From Mugil cephalus (lineage: Eukaryota > Chordata > Actinopteri > Mugiliformes > Mugilidae), in the NCBI RefSeq assembly GCF_022458985.1, contig NC_061773.1:19750001-19814000 (forward strand): a DNA stretch of 64,000 nucleotides. The letters run 5' to 3'. Below the pieces are notes generated by a model. The model was not told where the DNA came from. It made no database searches and saw nothing but the letters and a program-made list of their open reading frames with translations. Shown here one piece after another: positions 33,366 through 47,700 of the stretch (position 1 is the stretch's first letter; each line of letters begins with the position of its first letter). The position numbers and the translations under genes are program-made.

Positions 33366-33610
33366 GTCTTTTGGACAGGTGGGGCTGCCTCAAACTGTTT
33401 CAGCCCAGTTTCAGAGAGCTGTGTCTCAGCTGCAGGTCACAGCTTCTCCAACCGGATAAACCTTAAAGCATCCCATAAGGATTAGAAGAAAACACTGCAT
33501 CTTTCTGAAGTGAGCTGCTATGAGTCGTGATCTAAATTCAATTGAAGGGCATTGGAAATAGCTAAAACATGACTTTAGGAGAAGGCAACCATCAAAAAAA
33601 TCAAGAACTA
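33366..33610 (+). pseudogene. Possible Tc1-like transposase fragment
   Basis: The stretch near 33,500-33,590 reads like the end of a fish Tc1-like transposase. It has a degraded DLN.IEGHW motif after GTGATCTAAATTCAATTGAA and a following GGAGAAGGCAACCATCA stretch. There are several stops and no identified ends. Confidence 0.4.
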
Positions 33611-35669
33611 CAAAGTAGGCTATGACATAAAAATGAACCCAGTTGCATTTTTGCTTGTTGTATTATTTAAAGTAATGTGTTTCCGTGCATCTGCACCATT
33701 AAATATGGAACAGAGAATAGTGAGGCAATTACATTTATTATGTTCAAATAATTTAATAAAGTTTTTATTTATTTATTTATTTACTTATTTATTCATTTTT
33801 TATTGAATAATTTGGGCCTCTTCTGTATAACTACCAGCATTTGTATGTACATGCATTTCACAAAAGTCAATTGTCAAACAGTGTATTTCGTAATCAGTGT
33901 ACGGCACTATACTTTAACAATGGCAAAGAGAGTTAAATAATGGACTATACTCGTAATTACTTGATAATTGCTCTGCTCTGACTGCTTCGGTGCTATAACT
34001 TTAGCAATTATCTATAAACCCAGTTAACGGACTGTGTGAGTCAGAGAGTAATGGCCCATTGGAGTTGGATAAACCTGAGGAATTAATCAGATTGTCCTTA
34101 CTGACCTGAAGAAACTAACTGGATCATAAATTCAGTCCTACAATACGTATAGAGACGTCCACCTTCTGCTATTATATATTATTATTTCACTTATCAAACT
34201 CAAACAACTATGCAGAAACTGTTTAATGTGTTGATTTCATTGCCGTATGAGGCACTGAGCATAAATATGACATGAAATTGAGATCCTGTTATTATGTTTA
34301 ACGACTTTGCCAGCGAGGACGTCTCCCTCAAGTGTCTGATTTACTGTGTCCACATTGTGTTAATGAATCCCTGTGTTTAATTTCTCATTAAAGAATGATT
34401 AATAAACCCTGGATGGGCTCCTGTGCATTTTAAGAGTGTCTGTGGGCACATGGACATCATTAATCCGTCTGTCTCTCTCTAATATTAAAGCAAATGTAGA
34501 GTAGGTGTCTTCTGCAGAGATCACCAAAAATCTTTCAATGTTTGCATTGATAACCGATACAGAGACACTAAAATACAATGTGTGTGTGTTTGTACGTCTG
34601 TCCAGCAGGACATAAAGGTTATTTTCTTTTCACTTTCTGTGATTTGAATGTATTTTTTTCTCCTCCTCTGATTTTAATGAGATGTTCCGAATGACAGCCT
34701 CTGAAACTGATAACTAAAAATAACTGCTGTGGCCATGTCCTTCATAGCTGACTGCCCGCCGTCTCAGTCCTCCTCTCTCTCTATTCGTGCTGTCTGTCTT
34801 GTCCCCTTTCATTTAACCTCAGCTATGCTCCCATGTTAAACAGCAGAATGATGTGATAGAATTTCATTAAAAAAAAAAAAAAAATTCTGATTCGAGAAGA
34901 CGCTCGAAAATGTAATTTCTGTGGGAGCTACGACTGCATCCAACTCTTCAGATTTAAGCTCTGTTTGCCTTTTTTCCTATGATATTATTTTGAGGGTCTT
35001 TAAAGCTGCTTCAATGTACACTGTTTGGAAAGTAGGGCAGCGAAGGACTACAAGTCAGAATCTCCCCGTGCTGACACATTTTTATAGATTCCAGTGAAAT
35101 GCCATCTGTCATTCCCCTACCTTAAGCTGGGACATTGTGAATGTCACTACCGTGCCTTTGAGGTGACCCAGCGCTCTGCCATCCATCACAGCCGGTTAAC
35201 GTGTATGTAAAGCCCACACTTAAAACAGGCCATTACTGGATCGTAGCAGAGTATGACAAGGAACCCTATAGGAGCTACTTGTGGTCCAGCTCAAACAGAA
35301 AGCGGGACTCTGGCTTTCTTTTCTCTGTGCATTTACATGGGAGTTGTCACCCTCGCAGCCTCGTGTATCTCGATATTCATTTCCCATTTGAAAGCTTTCT
35401 GTCAGGGCGTCCAAAGTGGTGTTGATTGTGCTAATGAGAATGTGTCACGGCGATGTGGCCCGTGTTCAGCACCGAGCAGGGCTGCCAGCCAGTCAGAAGA
35501 CACAGAGAAGCTACAGGCTGATGTTGTGTTGTGCTGTAGTAAGTGATTGATGACTCTCTCTGTTGCAGTGCTTTGATTAAGACTCCAGTGATTTATTGCC
35601 ACCTCTCACCAATGTAATTAGACTTTCTATATACACTCTACAAAACAGTGTTGTCTTCCCATACGATGC

Positions 35670-35712
<43 letters not shown>

Positions 35713-38700
35713 TGGATCCAAGTTATGTTCATCCGTTTGTGACATCAAAGTGTTCTGAAGTACATCAAATGCTTCCTCTGAATAGATTCCAAGAAAAACA
35801 CGCTTCCACTTTTCTGTGTTAAAGTAAGAAAAGCAACGCGGAAATGTGTCGCATCTGATGTCGTCATGAAATTATTTATTTTCTGATGAATGCGTTTACC
35901 TTTGACTGAAATTTCCCGGAGTGTATTCACTTTACTGTTGCCAAGAATCTCTATAAATAGACCGAATTTTCTGCGAAAATGCATCCACGCTGTTTTGGTG
36001 GCTGGTTTGATGAGTTTCGGTTTGTGCGGGTTTCTTTAGTTTGGCAGAAGAAGAGGAACGTCAGGTAGCATGAAAGCTACAGATTATATCTAAAACTCAT
36101 TTTACCTGATAACGGGCAAAGAAAACTGCGTCTAGAATTTCTGCCACTTTCAACCATTAAAAAGACATTAACTGTAACTAGGCTGTTCCCCAGCTACCAC
36201 AGTGTTGTTGTCACCATTGTCTGAAAGTAACGCAGCCAGACCGGAGCGACTGCAACATCACCAAGGTGTTCAACAACACAATCCATCTTCTTTGAGTAGG
36301 AAGATGGAGGGGTGTGGAATCATTGCTGGTTTGCACTTTGTTCTTCCTGTTGCTAGTGGGCAGAACCCACGGACGATGTGTGCTTAGCACTTCCTGCCCA
36401 CAGGGTGGGGTACTTGCAGTGACCTTGCAGCATGTAATTTTTTTTCACCGCTGTTTGGTTCCTGAGAGTTATTCCTGTAATGGAGGAAAAGACTTGAAGC
36501 AGTAAATGTGGCGACTTTAAAGGGAATGAGATCACTACACTAAATGACGTGCAATCAACACACTGACTAGTTTGTTTTTAAGTTCCTTTCCTATAGTGTT
36601 AAAATTCACATTAATGCATATTCGTTTCATTTGACTTTAAATGAATGACTGAGGAATACATTTCACCACATAAACCACTCGTATGCCTGTGCTTTAAATA
36701 GAAAGCACCAGTCAGCTGATAATTAGCGCTCCACAAAAACTGTAAGGTGGCAGGAACAGAAAGTGAACTACAAACAAAGTGTTAATTAGTCAGCTGAGGT
36801 TCTGGTGAGATTATATTTTTATCAAGGCCATTCCTCAGCCTCAAGTCTTTGTGCTAAGCTAAGCTAATTAGCTGCATCCAGGTTGGATCTATCTCCTTTC
36901 ATTTCCATTCATCACAACCTCTCGAAGATGTGTTCTTGAACTGCCAAGCTTGTACAAGTGGTCCAGTCTTTTATAGCTGCACATAAATAATCTTCCTTTA
37001 CGCCAAGGTCTTGTTGAACCCATATTTCTCTACTGCTAGCAACTGTTGCTACACCATGTTCTTTGTCACAAATCAGGCCAAAGTCATGCGTATAACCTGC
37101 TATGCTGAGTCTCCTCACCCCCAACTTAGCAGGGCTCAGTTGTCATTGTTGTCATTACACATATTGCAATCAAATAGAACAAGACACGGCAGTTTTCAGC
37201 TACACTTTGAATTTTATCCATTGGTGTGTTACGGTAATTCAAATACCGTCAGCATTTTGTTTTTGTTGTTGTTTTTTTTAAATAATCCGCGGGTGGATGT
37301 TTAGGTCTTTAAGGGTTAACTTGAGAAGAAGTTATGTGCTATATTTTCAGTGACAGTAGGAGACCTCCCTTAAGGGCCGGATCCTGACACAACTCTATGC
37401 ACTTAGTCCTATTGCATGCCTTGTTTATTGTTTATTTATTGCGTTTATTTGGAGCCCCACTCGCTGCTGTACATCAGCCGCTAATCTTCCTGTGGTTCTT
37501 GTCCATGACGAAACTAAGTTTAGTAGTGCCCAATTTAAAATTAAACAAATTTATCCATCTAAGACTCAAAGACAGTGGTAATTGAAACAGATAATGACGA
37601 TTGATAATAATATGAAGCAGCTGAGACAAAGCTGCTAGTCTAGCTTTAGCTATGGGGAATACATTCATGTAACCTCCACAAGCATCACATTATTTGGTTT
37701 GTTGTTTCTTTCACAGTTAACGGTGTCCTCTGTTGGCCATGACCAAATCTTGAGTGAGTTAAGACAGTGCCACTAGTGAACTTGTTAGCTTAGCTGACTG
37801 AAAGGACTGTGTTTTTCTGCATGTTACTACTATTCCACTACTAGTTTTGATTGTTGATGTAAGTTGCTCAGGCCATACAGCGGAAAAAGCAGCGTCTCCT
37901 TATGGACACGTGTCTACTGTACATAGTCATTATCAATACACATATTCCGACTCTCTGACCTTTGGGAGTGGCTTGCTTTTTGTGCCGTTCAAGGACAGCA
38001 GACAAATTACTTAGGGGACAACCTTAAGACAGTTAACGGAAATTTCCCTGTGCTATTTCAACAGCATTTATTCCTGCTTGCTCTTCCTTTTTCCTGTCCT
38101 CCTCAGCATGCTTCCTGCACAGCCATGTCTACCGTTCGTCCATCACTATTGTCCCGTCATTGCCACATCGTGGTCACAACATCCAGCCTCGCGGCGGTTA
38201 TGCAACGGATTCCGCGCAGCATTGTGAAATGACGTGGCAAACAACAGACACCTCAAGGTTCTGATTTTCCTTCCAAGGAGGATGTACTAAGCGACAGAGA
38301 GGGAACATATCAAACAGGAATCTCCTTTTTTTTTTTTTTATTTTATTTCAAGATTCATTTTCCAGTGTGTTTCATCTATCAGTGCAGGACGTTGTCAGTT
38401 TAAATCACCCCGTGATCACATCAAGAGTCACTCTGATTTCACCTTTGGGGCCATGACTACGTGTCAGTTGCGTGGAATGTACTTTTCCTTTTCCATCAAT
38501 GTCCTCCCATTGATCCAGTAAAAGACGCAAAACTGAGTCACTGCTGATCTCATTTGAGCAACAAATGGACACTGCTTCAGAAATTTCCTCTGACCTTTTT
38601 ATTTCTGAAAGATTTTGTCTGATGTAATCAAATTAAGCAAATTGAAAGATTCGATGAAAGATACAAAACTCAAAGCCGCGTTGGTAAAAGCGCGCCACTT

Positions 38701-39898
38701 AAGAAATCCCGAGGTATTATGAAAAGGCCGCCATGTTTTTATGCCTGTTCCCATCCTAAAGGTTAACCCCTAAGTGTTCCTTAGCCCTTCGTTTTATGTT
38801 CTCCCTTTTCCTCTGCAGAGCACAGGCCAGGGTGGAGCTTTAGGAAGTGGGGTATATCCTTCCTCTCCACTGAGAACATGACTGAGGAAAGAGGCTGGAG
38901 GCTTGGAGGGCTAGGACTCTGCTCCGGTGATAAGACCGCAAATACACACAGCTTATCTCCTATGTCATTGAGATATTTTTTTTTTTCCAGGCAATACTCA
39001 TATGAAACATTTACGGGAAATCTTGAACTCTTTCACCATCTCCTGTAAATGGATACAGCAGCTCACTATAAAGCCTGTGAGATTTGCATTGTAAATGTGA
39101 CACGTGAAAGAAAGCATGCTCTTCTGCTGTCACACCCTCACTGCGGCAATATGTATAAAAACATGCTTTAGCCTTTCATGCGTACTCGTGATGGTATTTA
39201 AGATCAACTGTATGAAAAACTGTCACATTTTATTCCTTTTTCATTGAGATTTACAGCAAGTGACTCCCTGTATCGAGCCTATGGAGATGTCTGGCTGTTT
39301 TTTTTTTCTTTATCACACATTAATATGTATTTAAGAACTGCATATTTAAATGCAACCTGCATTATGAAGAGTCATGAATACGCCTGTGCATGTTTCACTA
39401 CATTTAATAAGGACAATATGACCGTGTGCTTGTTAAACATAATTAACATGGTGAGAAAAATGCCGCATGCTAAAGGTAAATAATTATTTGTAATATTTCA
39501 AAATGGTTTTAGTTAATGTGCCTACAATTAGAACCTTGAATTACTTGAATATCTCCCAACATAGCTTGTAATGATAAAGCAACATAACTAACATTTGCTT
39601 TGTAATTGCACATTTAAAATGCACTCCACAGTAAGTAGAGAGAAACAGGAGTGACCAAATGGTTCATTTTACAGCCCACACAGCCGGTTAATAATAGCCG
39701 TGTGAGGTGATAAATGATGGTACAACGGTGGACCTTCCTTCCATATAAAAGACACACACACTCTTGTTCATACAAAAAAACAAGCTCAAACAAGGGCAAT
39801 TGTACTTCGCCACTTGTGTATCTTCAGTTTTAAAAGACTGATCGAGAGTTGGAGTTTAAATTAGATTGGCTGTGTGTGACCACTTGAAACTCACACGA
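33611..39898. other. Noncoding region, no gene recognised
   Basis: AT-rich sequence with a TTTA-type tract near 33,766-33,795, a GT microsatellite at 35,672-35,710 and several poly-T runs. Open frames are short and unsupported. Parts may be conserved noncoding sequence, but that cannot be judged from one genome. Confidence 0.5.
35672..35710. repeat. (GT)n microsatellite
   Basis: An uninterrupted run of about 19 GT units. Confidence 0.97.
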
Positions 39899-40975
39899 CT
39901 AGGGCAAAAGTTTTCAACATTTTTCAGCCCAAGGACCCTCAAATTGATGGAAATATTAAGTAGGGACCCCCTACCTACTATATGTGTTCTATATTAAACT
40001 CTGCCATGTCCAGATTATAAATATACACTATTATTATCATTCTGCATTCAGTATTAACCAACAGAAAAGAAAACACTGGGAGCCACAAAACCCCCTTAAC
40101 ATCTAAAATGAAGATAACACTGCATATACCGTTTTTTACCTCTATACTAGGCCTATGTAAAAAAAAAAAAAAAAACTAGTGTGTTGCATTTATGAAATGA
40201 AAGAAATGCTACAGAGAAAACTACATTTTATTTATGCATACATAACAGGGATTTATCCATGGTTGGCTTAACTGTGGTTGAAACGTTTGATAAATAGCAG
40301 GCTGAACCTGCTGGTGGGTGTCCCACATCGGCAGTTGTGACATATTTTGAGCAACAAAAAATTAAACACATTTTTTTTTAATGTTACAAGATCACCAAAA
40401 ATTCTAATTTAGAATTATATTTAAAAAAATTACGAACTAAAATAAAATACATTTGAATTAAATATTCGCTAGCAAAGGAGTGTGTGTGCTGCAATGCAGT
40501 TTAGTGTTTTTGGTTGATGTTACAACCATGAGTGTGGTGTGTCATTCAGTTGTTGTGTAGCTCTTACTTGTTCATTGAGTGGATAGTTGCCACTATTCTG
40601 AGGCAGTTAGTGTATGACTTTCATCAGCGTCCTTGCTCTGCCACGCTCGCCACAGAGAGCCGCAGCAGGGGGATGAAAGAGCCACATGCAGCTCCGGAGC
40701 TAGTGAAATGGCGCACTATTGAGGCAGCTCCTGTATCAGTGAATGAGTGAAGTATTGACTGAAAGATGACGTCTTCTGCCTCCATTTATCACTTTACTAA
40801 AATATGTTTGATTCATGTGAATGTGTATTTAAAGAAATTTAAATTTGTGGGGAAAATTAAAAAATATATATATAAAAATGTCTAATCAACCAAAGATTTT
40901 CGACTCCCCCTGCAGTACTTCCACAGATCCCCTAAGGGTTGCGGACCCCTTGTTGAAGACCTATGGATTAGGGTC
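39899..40975. mobile_element. Degenerate DNA-transposon-like element with imperfect inverted ends
   Basis: The left end (GTTTTCAACATTTTTCAGCC followed by AAGGACC) and the reverse complement of the right end (GTCTTCAACAAGGGGTCCGC) resemble each other and a hAT-like fish repeat type. The interior of about 1 kb shows no transposase. Boundaries are approximate and the superfamily is a guess. Confidence 0.4.
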
Positions 40976-41739
40976 TGTTGACAACCTGCTAACCACCTGT
41001 AAAAGAGAGGAAACTGTTGTGATTCTGTTTTCATTTACGAAATCAAAATAAAAAAAAATTGATTTATCCCCAAGGGGCAATTAGGAGGGCAAAAAGTGCT
41101 ACAGAAAATTAAACAGCAAGAGAAGGAATACACAAGGGTGGGTGGTCAAAAGCAACATATTGTGTGTAATGGTAGGCCTACTGCCACTAACAGAAAGAGT
41201 CAACATGAATAATGGTAAAAATTAAATAAATATTTAAAAAATGTAAAAAAAAAAAATAGTAGCAGATTCGTTACAGCAATAAATAACATGAAACATGGAT
41301 TAAATCGAGAGTGGCATTGTAATATTGCACACGAGAGATTATTACACAAGTGTAAATCTTAAGTTATTGTAACACCCTTAGAGTTCAGGAGGAGAATAAC
41401 ACCTGAAACAAAGGTTGCTCTCCTCCTCTGGATCTTACAGGACAGACAGCGGAACCTGCGACCAGATAGCAGCCGCTCAAATGCTGGGAACAGAGCGTTG
41501 AGTCATTTAAAATTTGACGAGCAAAAGAAAAAGAACCAACATTTACACATTAAACAAGTAGTACTCTGACAGAGACTTGATGTGTGAAGGAGGGTTAAAA
41601 TCTTAGGGGAGGAGATGTTGAGACTGATGTAAATCGATAGTAGATTATATCCCAGTCAACCTCCCCTGTTCAGAAACGGTTTATCCCATTTGACATACTT
41701 TAATCCTCTTTCAAACCATCTGGCCTCGCTGGTTAAAAT

Positions 41740-41910
41740 GTTAACAGACCCTGGTCACGTGAGTTTCAGGTGGGCAGCACCCACAGATGTTCCACATTGA
41801 ACCTGCCTGACCACAAGTCTCTTAGAACTGAAGAAACGTGGAGGAGAGACACAACGTTTTCAAAATACCCTGCCGGCCCAGTTGCCCTTGTATCAGCTTG
41901 TTGTTTTCTT
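41740..41910. mobile_element. Diverged relative of the array fold-back element
   Basis: GAGTTTCAGGTGGGCAGCAC followed by CCACAGA, and later AGAACTGAAGAAACG with a decayed GACACAACGTTTTC, parallel in order the right half of the fold-back elements at 2,603 and 6,158. No left half was found. Confidence 0.5.
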
Positions 41911-44404
41911 AAAAAGAAAATGTTTTACCCCAGAATTTTTATTCCTCATCTTAATCGTAATAATCATCTTAATAATATACTGGATCACCCTGCTTCACGC
42001 TACAATGCTTTTGTTGTCTTCTTTGTGAGTCTTTATTAAAGTAAAGACTATTATTTCGTCCAGTCCTTGGTATCTTGTGCGCCTACTTCCTTGCTAACAC
42101 ATTGTGACAGTAGATGGAACTGGGATTGTAAGGCTACTGGTTCAAAACCCCTTTAAATCCATGCCCCCGACCCCCTAAACTGCTCCCCGAGTGCTGCATA
42201 TGTGGATGCCCACTTCTCTGCATGTGCTCACTACATTTTGTGTGTGTGTACAAAGTTGTAAATGTGTAGAAAATGCCTCCGTGAGGTATCAATAAAGGAT
42301 AATAATCATTATATTTATGTCACTGATTGAGCTCTGCTTTATGACCAAAAAGTGGACCCCCCCATAGTGCGTATACAAGCAACTTCCCACATAGTGTTGA
42401 GCTCAGTGTTCTCCCCAACCCTCCATAATGAATGAATGTAAATGAGATCTTGATTAAAACCAGTGTGGATACTAACTTAATTATTAATGTGGAGAAAGTA
42501 GTGTTTATCAGCTCCTGTGGGCCTCACAGCAAAGCAGTGCTTGTGCCTGAATGTACCTTACAACGCCCACCGAAACGCGTAGCCACCCACACATTCATAT
42601 TTAACACACACACATCAGGTTTCTCAACCCAGACCAGCTGTGGCTTCGCCGCAGTAAACAAAGGATTGGTCTCCCGCTCTCTCTCAGTATGTCACTGTCT
42701 CCTAGAATCACCCTGAGTGATTGCCAGTCCTGACACCCGTCTGCTTGTACCACTAACCCACCCAAATGCCCAGGAAATTAAATGCTCCGAGCCGAGGTAA
42801 TAAAGAGAGTAAATCCTGGTTGTGCTCTCCGCCGACGGTCAGGGCGTTGTGGGGGCAGGTATTACCATATTAAGCCCGGGCAGAGGGGATCACAGCCCAG
42901 CACTCCCTCATTACACCTCATCTAGTGGGGATTTACTGCTTTCCCAAAACGTCCCTCCTACAGCTGCAGTCTGTGTGTGTGTGTGGATGGCATAATCCAA
43001 AGAGTACGTATCGGAGCTCACATATATCATACATTTCATTGTAACTTGTTGAATCGGGTAAAATTTGTTGAGATCGTTAAAGTTTTTTTTTTTTTTAATC
43101 TTTGACTGAAAGATCCAAAATATTGATTTGTTTTTAAGTTCCCTAATATTAAAATCATTTAGAATTATTTACAATGGTCATTGCACACCTGTGTTCTTAG
43201 CATTAGCCAGTGACAGCATGAACAGCTTGCACAGTGACTGCAACAAACGTGATAAAGCCATTCATTCTGAACAGATTTCCCCTCCTTATAACAGCTGCAG
43301 AGGAACAGATTAATAATGAAATAGAAAATTAGGTTATGCTGAGTCATTAAGTTTATATCTCTCTGTAGAAGTAGATAATGGTCCTGCTAGCAATCATAAA
43401 CGTCGGCACAAAGTCAGCAGGATGGTCGATTATAGATGAAGTTTTAGAAGCCTCCCACCGCTGGGGGCCGCATAACTTTATTTTGTTTGAAAACGCGGTT
43501 TACGGGTTCCCAGCGGAAAAAAAGGAAGCAACACAAATAAAGGTTTTTCTTGCTAAAACACGCCATTGGCACGTAATGCATGTTTAAGCTCATTGTGATA
43601 GATGCAGTAAAAGCTTCCTGCCGGGTGCCTGCCACATTTACCAGACAAATTGCTTGTGTGCACAGGTATGTACAACAAAACTGGGACATGCGTACATACA
43701 CAAGTGCATTGATGTCGCCGTAAACACTTAGTGAACAGCCTCAGGCAGACTCTCAGCTGGTTTGTTGGCATTTCTATCTGCATTTCACGCTTGTGTCTTC
43801 CTACGTCCGATCTACCTGGCTGTATCCAGAGCGTAGTAATCTATTGGCACAGCAGGGGACAAATGGCTGTCACCGGCATCATTCTGCAGTATAGTTTTCA
43901 ACATGGCAATTCAATTTAAGTCTTAATTGTTTCAAGAAATAATGAACGTGCATTCACTTAATTTAGCTGCAAATATACTGGCAACGAGCTCCTGCATTTT
44001 CCTTTCATTTCAGCCTTGTCACATGTGCTCTGCAATTACTTCCCTACGGTGTGTAACTAAACTATAAACCATAAATTGTTATAATTCTGACAGGAGTTTT
44101 GCTGGTGAAAGGGACATGGACATGAAAATTTGAGAAACCATTTCTCTGGAAACAAAATTAGTGTACATCCCCTGAGTGCAGGAATTTAAATACTGTCAGG
44201 AAATTAAGAAATTACATGTCATAGTCTCACATCATAAAGCTGCTGCGAATTTTTTTTTACATAATGTTTTGTCCATGTTGGACACAATACTAATCTCTCA
44301 GGGATGTATTGTGTAAGAAATACCTTAAAAATACCATTTTAAGTGGAATTTAAAACCAGATAGGTTGAAGTCAGTCAGGCAAAAACAACTAACCATTAGC
44401 CATT
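41911..44404. other. Noncoding region, no gene recognised
   Basis: There are no credible exons. The stretch at about 42,780-42,960 is locally GC-richer and repeat-free, which could reflect a regulatory element, but nothing in the sequence alone proves it. Confidence 0.4.
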
Positions 44405-44408
44405 GTTA

Positions 44409-44748
44409 GCTTTAGCTTAGCATAGACGCTTTAGTGTAGTGTTGCCAATTAGCCAGTCGTTCACAAAAGGGATAAATAAAATCAAGGATTTTCCTAATTA
44501 CTTCTTGTGACCTGTACATTCACACTGAGTGCAATGTCAATGCAGTAAACACAAAGGGATCGCCTAGGGCAGATGGACTATATTCCGGCAAAGCACCGCT
44601 TCCAGGTACAAAGACACCACGCAGCACCTGAAAAACCCTGACTTCCATCAACACACCGTCACGACTGGTTTTCAGGTCTATCTCACTTTTGTTAATGACT
44701 GGCTAATTGGCAACACTACATTAAAGCTACTTCATGCTAAGCTAAAGC
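44409..44748. mobile_element. Fold-back/MITE element with ~62-bp inverted arms
   Basis: The left arm (44,409-44,469, beginning GCTTTAGCTTAGCAT) and right arm (44,686-44,748, ending ATGCTAAGCTAAAGC) are reverse complements with few mismatches. Both include GTAGTGTTGCCAATTAGCCA or its complement. They enclose about 216 bp without coding potential, so the whole could fold into a long stem-loop. Confidence 0.8.
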
Positions 44749-47700
44749 TGACAGCAGTGCTGCCGGATTATGACTATGCCTGGACCAATTTAAATATGCT
44801 TTTTCTCAGTTTTCCAACTCTGGGGAATATGGTGAGTGACTAAATTTCACATATCCCTTGTTGGGTTTTAAAGGGGCTAATAAGGCCTTCAGCCTGTGTA
44901 TAACCTTGGGAAGAATCAAGAAGAATGTTACTTACGCCATCTCACCATATAAGGAGTTGTCTTTCGCTTCACTACAGCTTGCTCACAGATTAGGACACAT
45001 CACACCCTGATATCGCACACGCTGGAAACCAGATAAAGCTAATTGACTACACATAGAAACTCACTGGCACATGAGAGGCAGTACTCCTCCCCATTGTCTT
45101 ACGGGCGGGGTCTAGGTAGAATAAGGTCACTATACGTCCCTGAAGTGGGGCTTTTGGTTCTTTTTACCCCTAAGGTGAACTGACCGAAGCCTCAGTGCTG
45201 AAATCAATATCTATTCTCTGTGTACCAAATAAATATCCAAAACGTGAGAAATTGTCACATGATTTGTGCGTAGGTGAACTACCCTTTCCAAACGGTATAA
45301 AGACCCTGGGCTGAAGGAGAGGAAAATATCCTCCTTCAACACCCTTTAACGCAGAAATATAAAATGCCTATTGGAACAACAGAAATATATACCTGCTGTT
45401 AAGGGAGAACACTATCCACCACCAAGATCTGAAAGTAGGACATAAGCATAGTTGACTTTCCCATAGATTTCTCCATGAACGGTCACACACAGCCCACAGG
45501 CAAATATCTGTTAAGTGTTCAATCACAGTTGTCAAGATGGGGATTTAGCATGTGGGATGTTGATGGAGGATCAATACGACTCCATCACGGCTGAGCCATC
45601 TTCTCGCTTCTAATAAACATAAACCATTCCCCCATTTTATGATTGCGAACAAAAGCAAATCCAACACACGCCGGTTGATCGAGGGATCTGAGACATGAAC
45701 ACAGGCACCACAGCAGTTTGTAATTTTACGCTCAATCTGCCCCAAAATATCTCCATCATTTGAAGTCCTGTTTACAGCTGTTAGCAGTGCCATATCTGTC
45801 CTGAAGTACGGGCATATTTAAAAGTATACAACCCCTGCTGTCATATGAGAGGAACAGCATATTGCATCTGCTGCTATTTGCATGTTTGCAAGACCATATG
45901 CCCTATTTTTTGTGAGATAATGCAAGGTGTGTGAATGTGTGAGTGCCGGCCCTTTCTGAAACACAGGGACCCTTAAGGTACAGTTCAATTAGAGTCATAT
46001 ATTTGTATTGGCCATTTTCTTCCCCTGCTAGTACAGGCGTTGAAAAAAAAATCCCAGTGTGTGTTACAGGGGAAGCGATAAAAACCTAAATGGGGATAAA
46101 GCGAAAAAGATCATTGTTTATTGTGGTTCGGAAATGTTCATATCATGTGAAAGCAGCGACATAAACAGCGATATCTCTGGAGTTTTCAGGGTAGCTTATA
46201 GGAAAGCTATATTTTTATATATCTTGAGAGGCCAATGCTGCCCTTGGGTCCGGCCTCAGGTGGATCAGCACAACATGAGATTTGTCTCTTGATTCAAAGC
46301 CTGTAGCCGTATACCACTACAGTTTTACTGCAACACCGCAAAAAAAGCAGCAACACCTTCCCTTATCATTTCCTACCCAAAAGCCTTTGTGCGTGGAGGA
46401 AGGGATGAGGTGACAGACATAAAACACTGCAGCAATTAAAAGAAGAAAAGAGCAGCAAAGGAGAGACTTGCTAATGGGATGAGAATGTAAATCAAAGCCA
46501 CGTATTTTTATGAAAAGAAGGGAAAAGATAGGTGGCACCAGAGGGAGGGGGCACCATCTGTCTCTGTGGACAAAGTGCCACTGAACACTTTTTTTTTTAA
46601 GCACCCGCTCAACTGATCACACATCCACGAGCTCACTAAAGCGTATGCGCTGAGGTGGGATGTTCTTGTGAGAGGCTGCCGGCTCGCAGGAGGTGTCAGG
46701 ATTTACACTCTCTGTAGGTAACTGCTCCTCTGCTGAGCTGCGGAGGATCCAATCAGGATGATGTCAAGCAGATAGAGCAATGGAATAATAAGCTCTACAC
46801 TGACTGTGATAAGCCCAGAAATTACCATAGACTCCTCAAGACATTTTTATTCTGCCACAATAATGGGACAGTGGTGATCGGCATTTCTGTCTGCTGTCAG
46901 TGTGTACGACTGCAGATCAGAAGGTTGCGTCTTTTATTCACAGATCTTTGGCCTAATGGTAAGAGACCCACCCAGACCCCTACCCCCCCACCATTCCCAA
47001 AGACACTTAAAACAGTAGCACACGCCCCCCCATTTCTGCATGCGGCTATTTATTACGGTCACTGCATCACTGTACATCTCCAGGTTTTATTCGTCTAAAC
47101 TGTACATATTGTCGTTTTCCTTTTTTCCTTGCTGAGTTAACTTTTATTTAATGTTATGTGGCGCTGTTACACCAGGTAAAATCCCTGTGTACATTGTACA
47201 TTTGGTCAGTAAATAGATTTGAGATGATTCTTTGTCTGTTACTCCATTGATTTTGAATGAGTGTCAATATAAAAGAGAGAAAAGTGCAAAAGAAAAAAAT
47301 CTGTATGTGAGTTGTAACTGTGTACGTATTTACGATACAAATAAAGCTGATTTAATTGACTGGAATTTTAGTGAATTAGCCCAAAAATTGTTGGAAGTGT
47401 TGCCGTGAGATGTGATTCATTTAAATCTGAGACGATTTCAGACACATGTCTTTTCTGGACGCATCTCACCATGCTAACCAATGGTAAATTTTTATTCCTG
47501 TTAGCATGCTAGCTTAAACCATTGCATGTATGTTAGCATGCTAAAATTAAAATTTACCTGAAAACTCTTATCTCAGCATGGCAGAAGGTTTTAGTTTAGA
47601 CATTATTTTCAATCATTTCCATATTATGCCAGAAGAAAATTGTAGTTTGGCTCGACACACAACCAGCCATTTCACATGTTAGAGCGGCGACGAGGTGTTA

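Noticed and set aside
39899..40975. A protein-coding gene in this stretch
   Set aside because: Imperfect inverted ends and frames full of stops fit a dead transposon better; no exon chain could be built.
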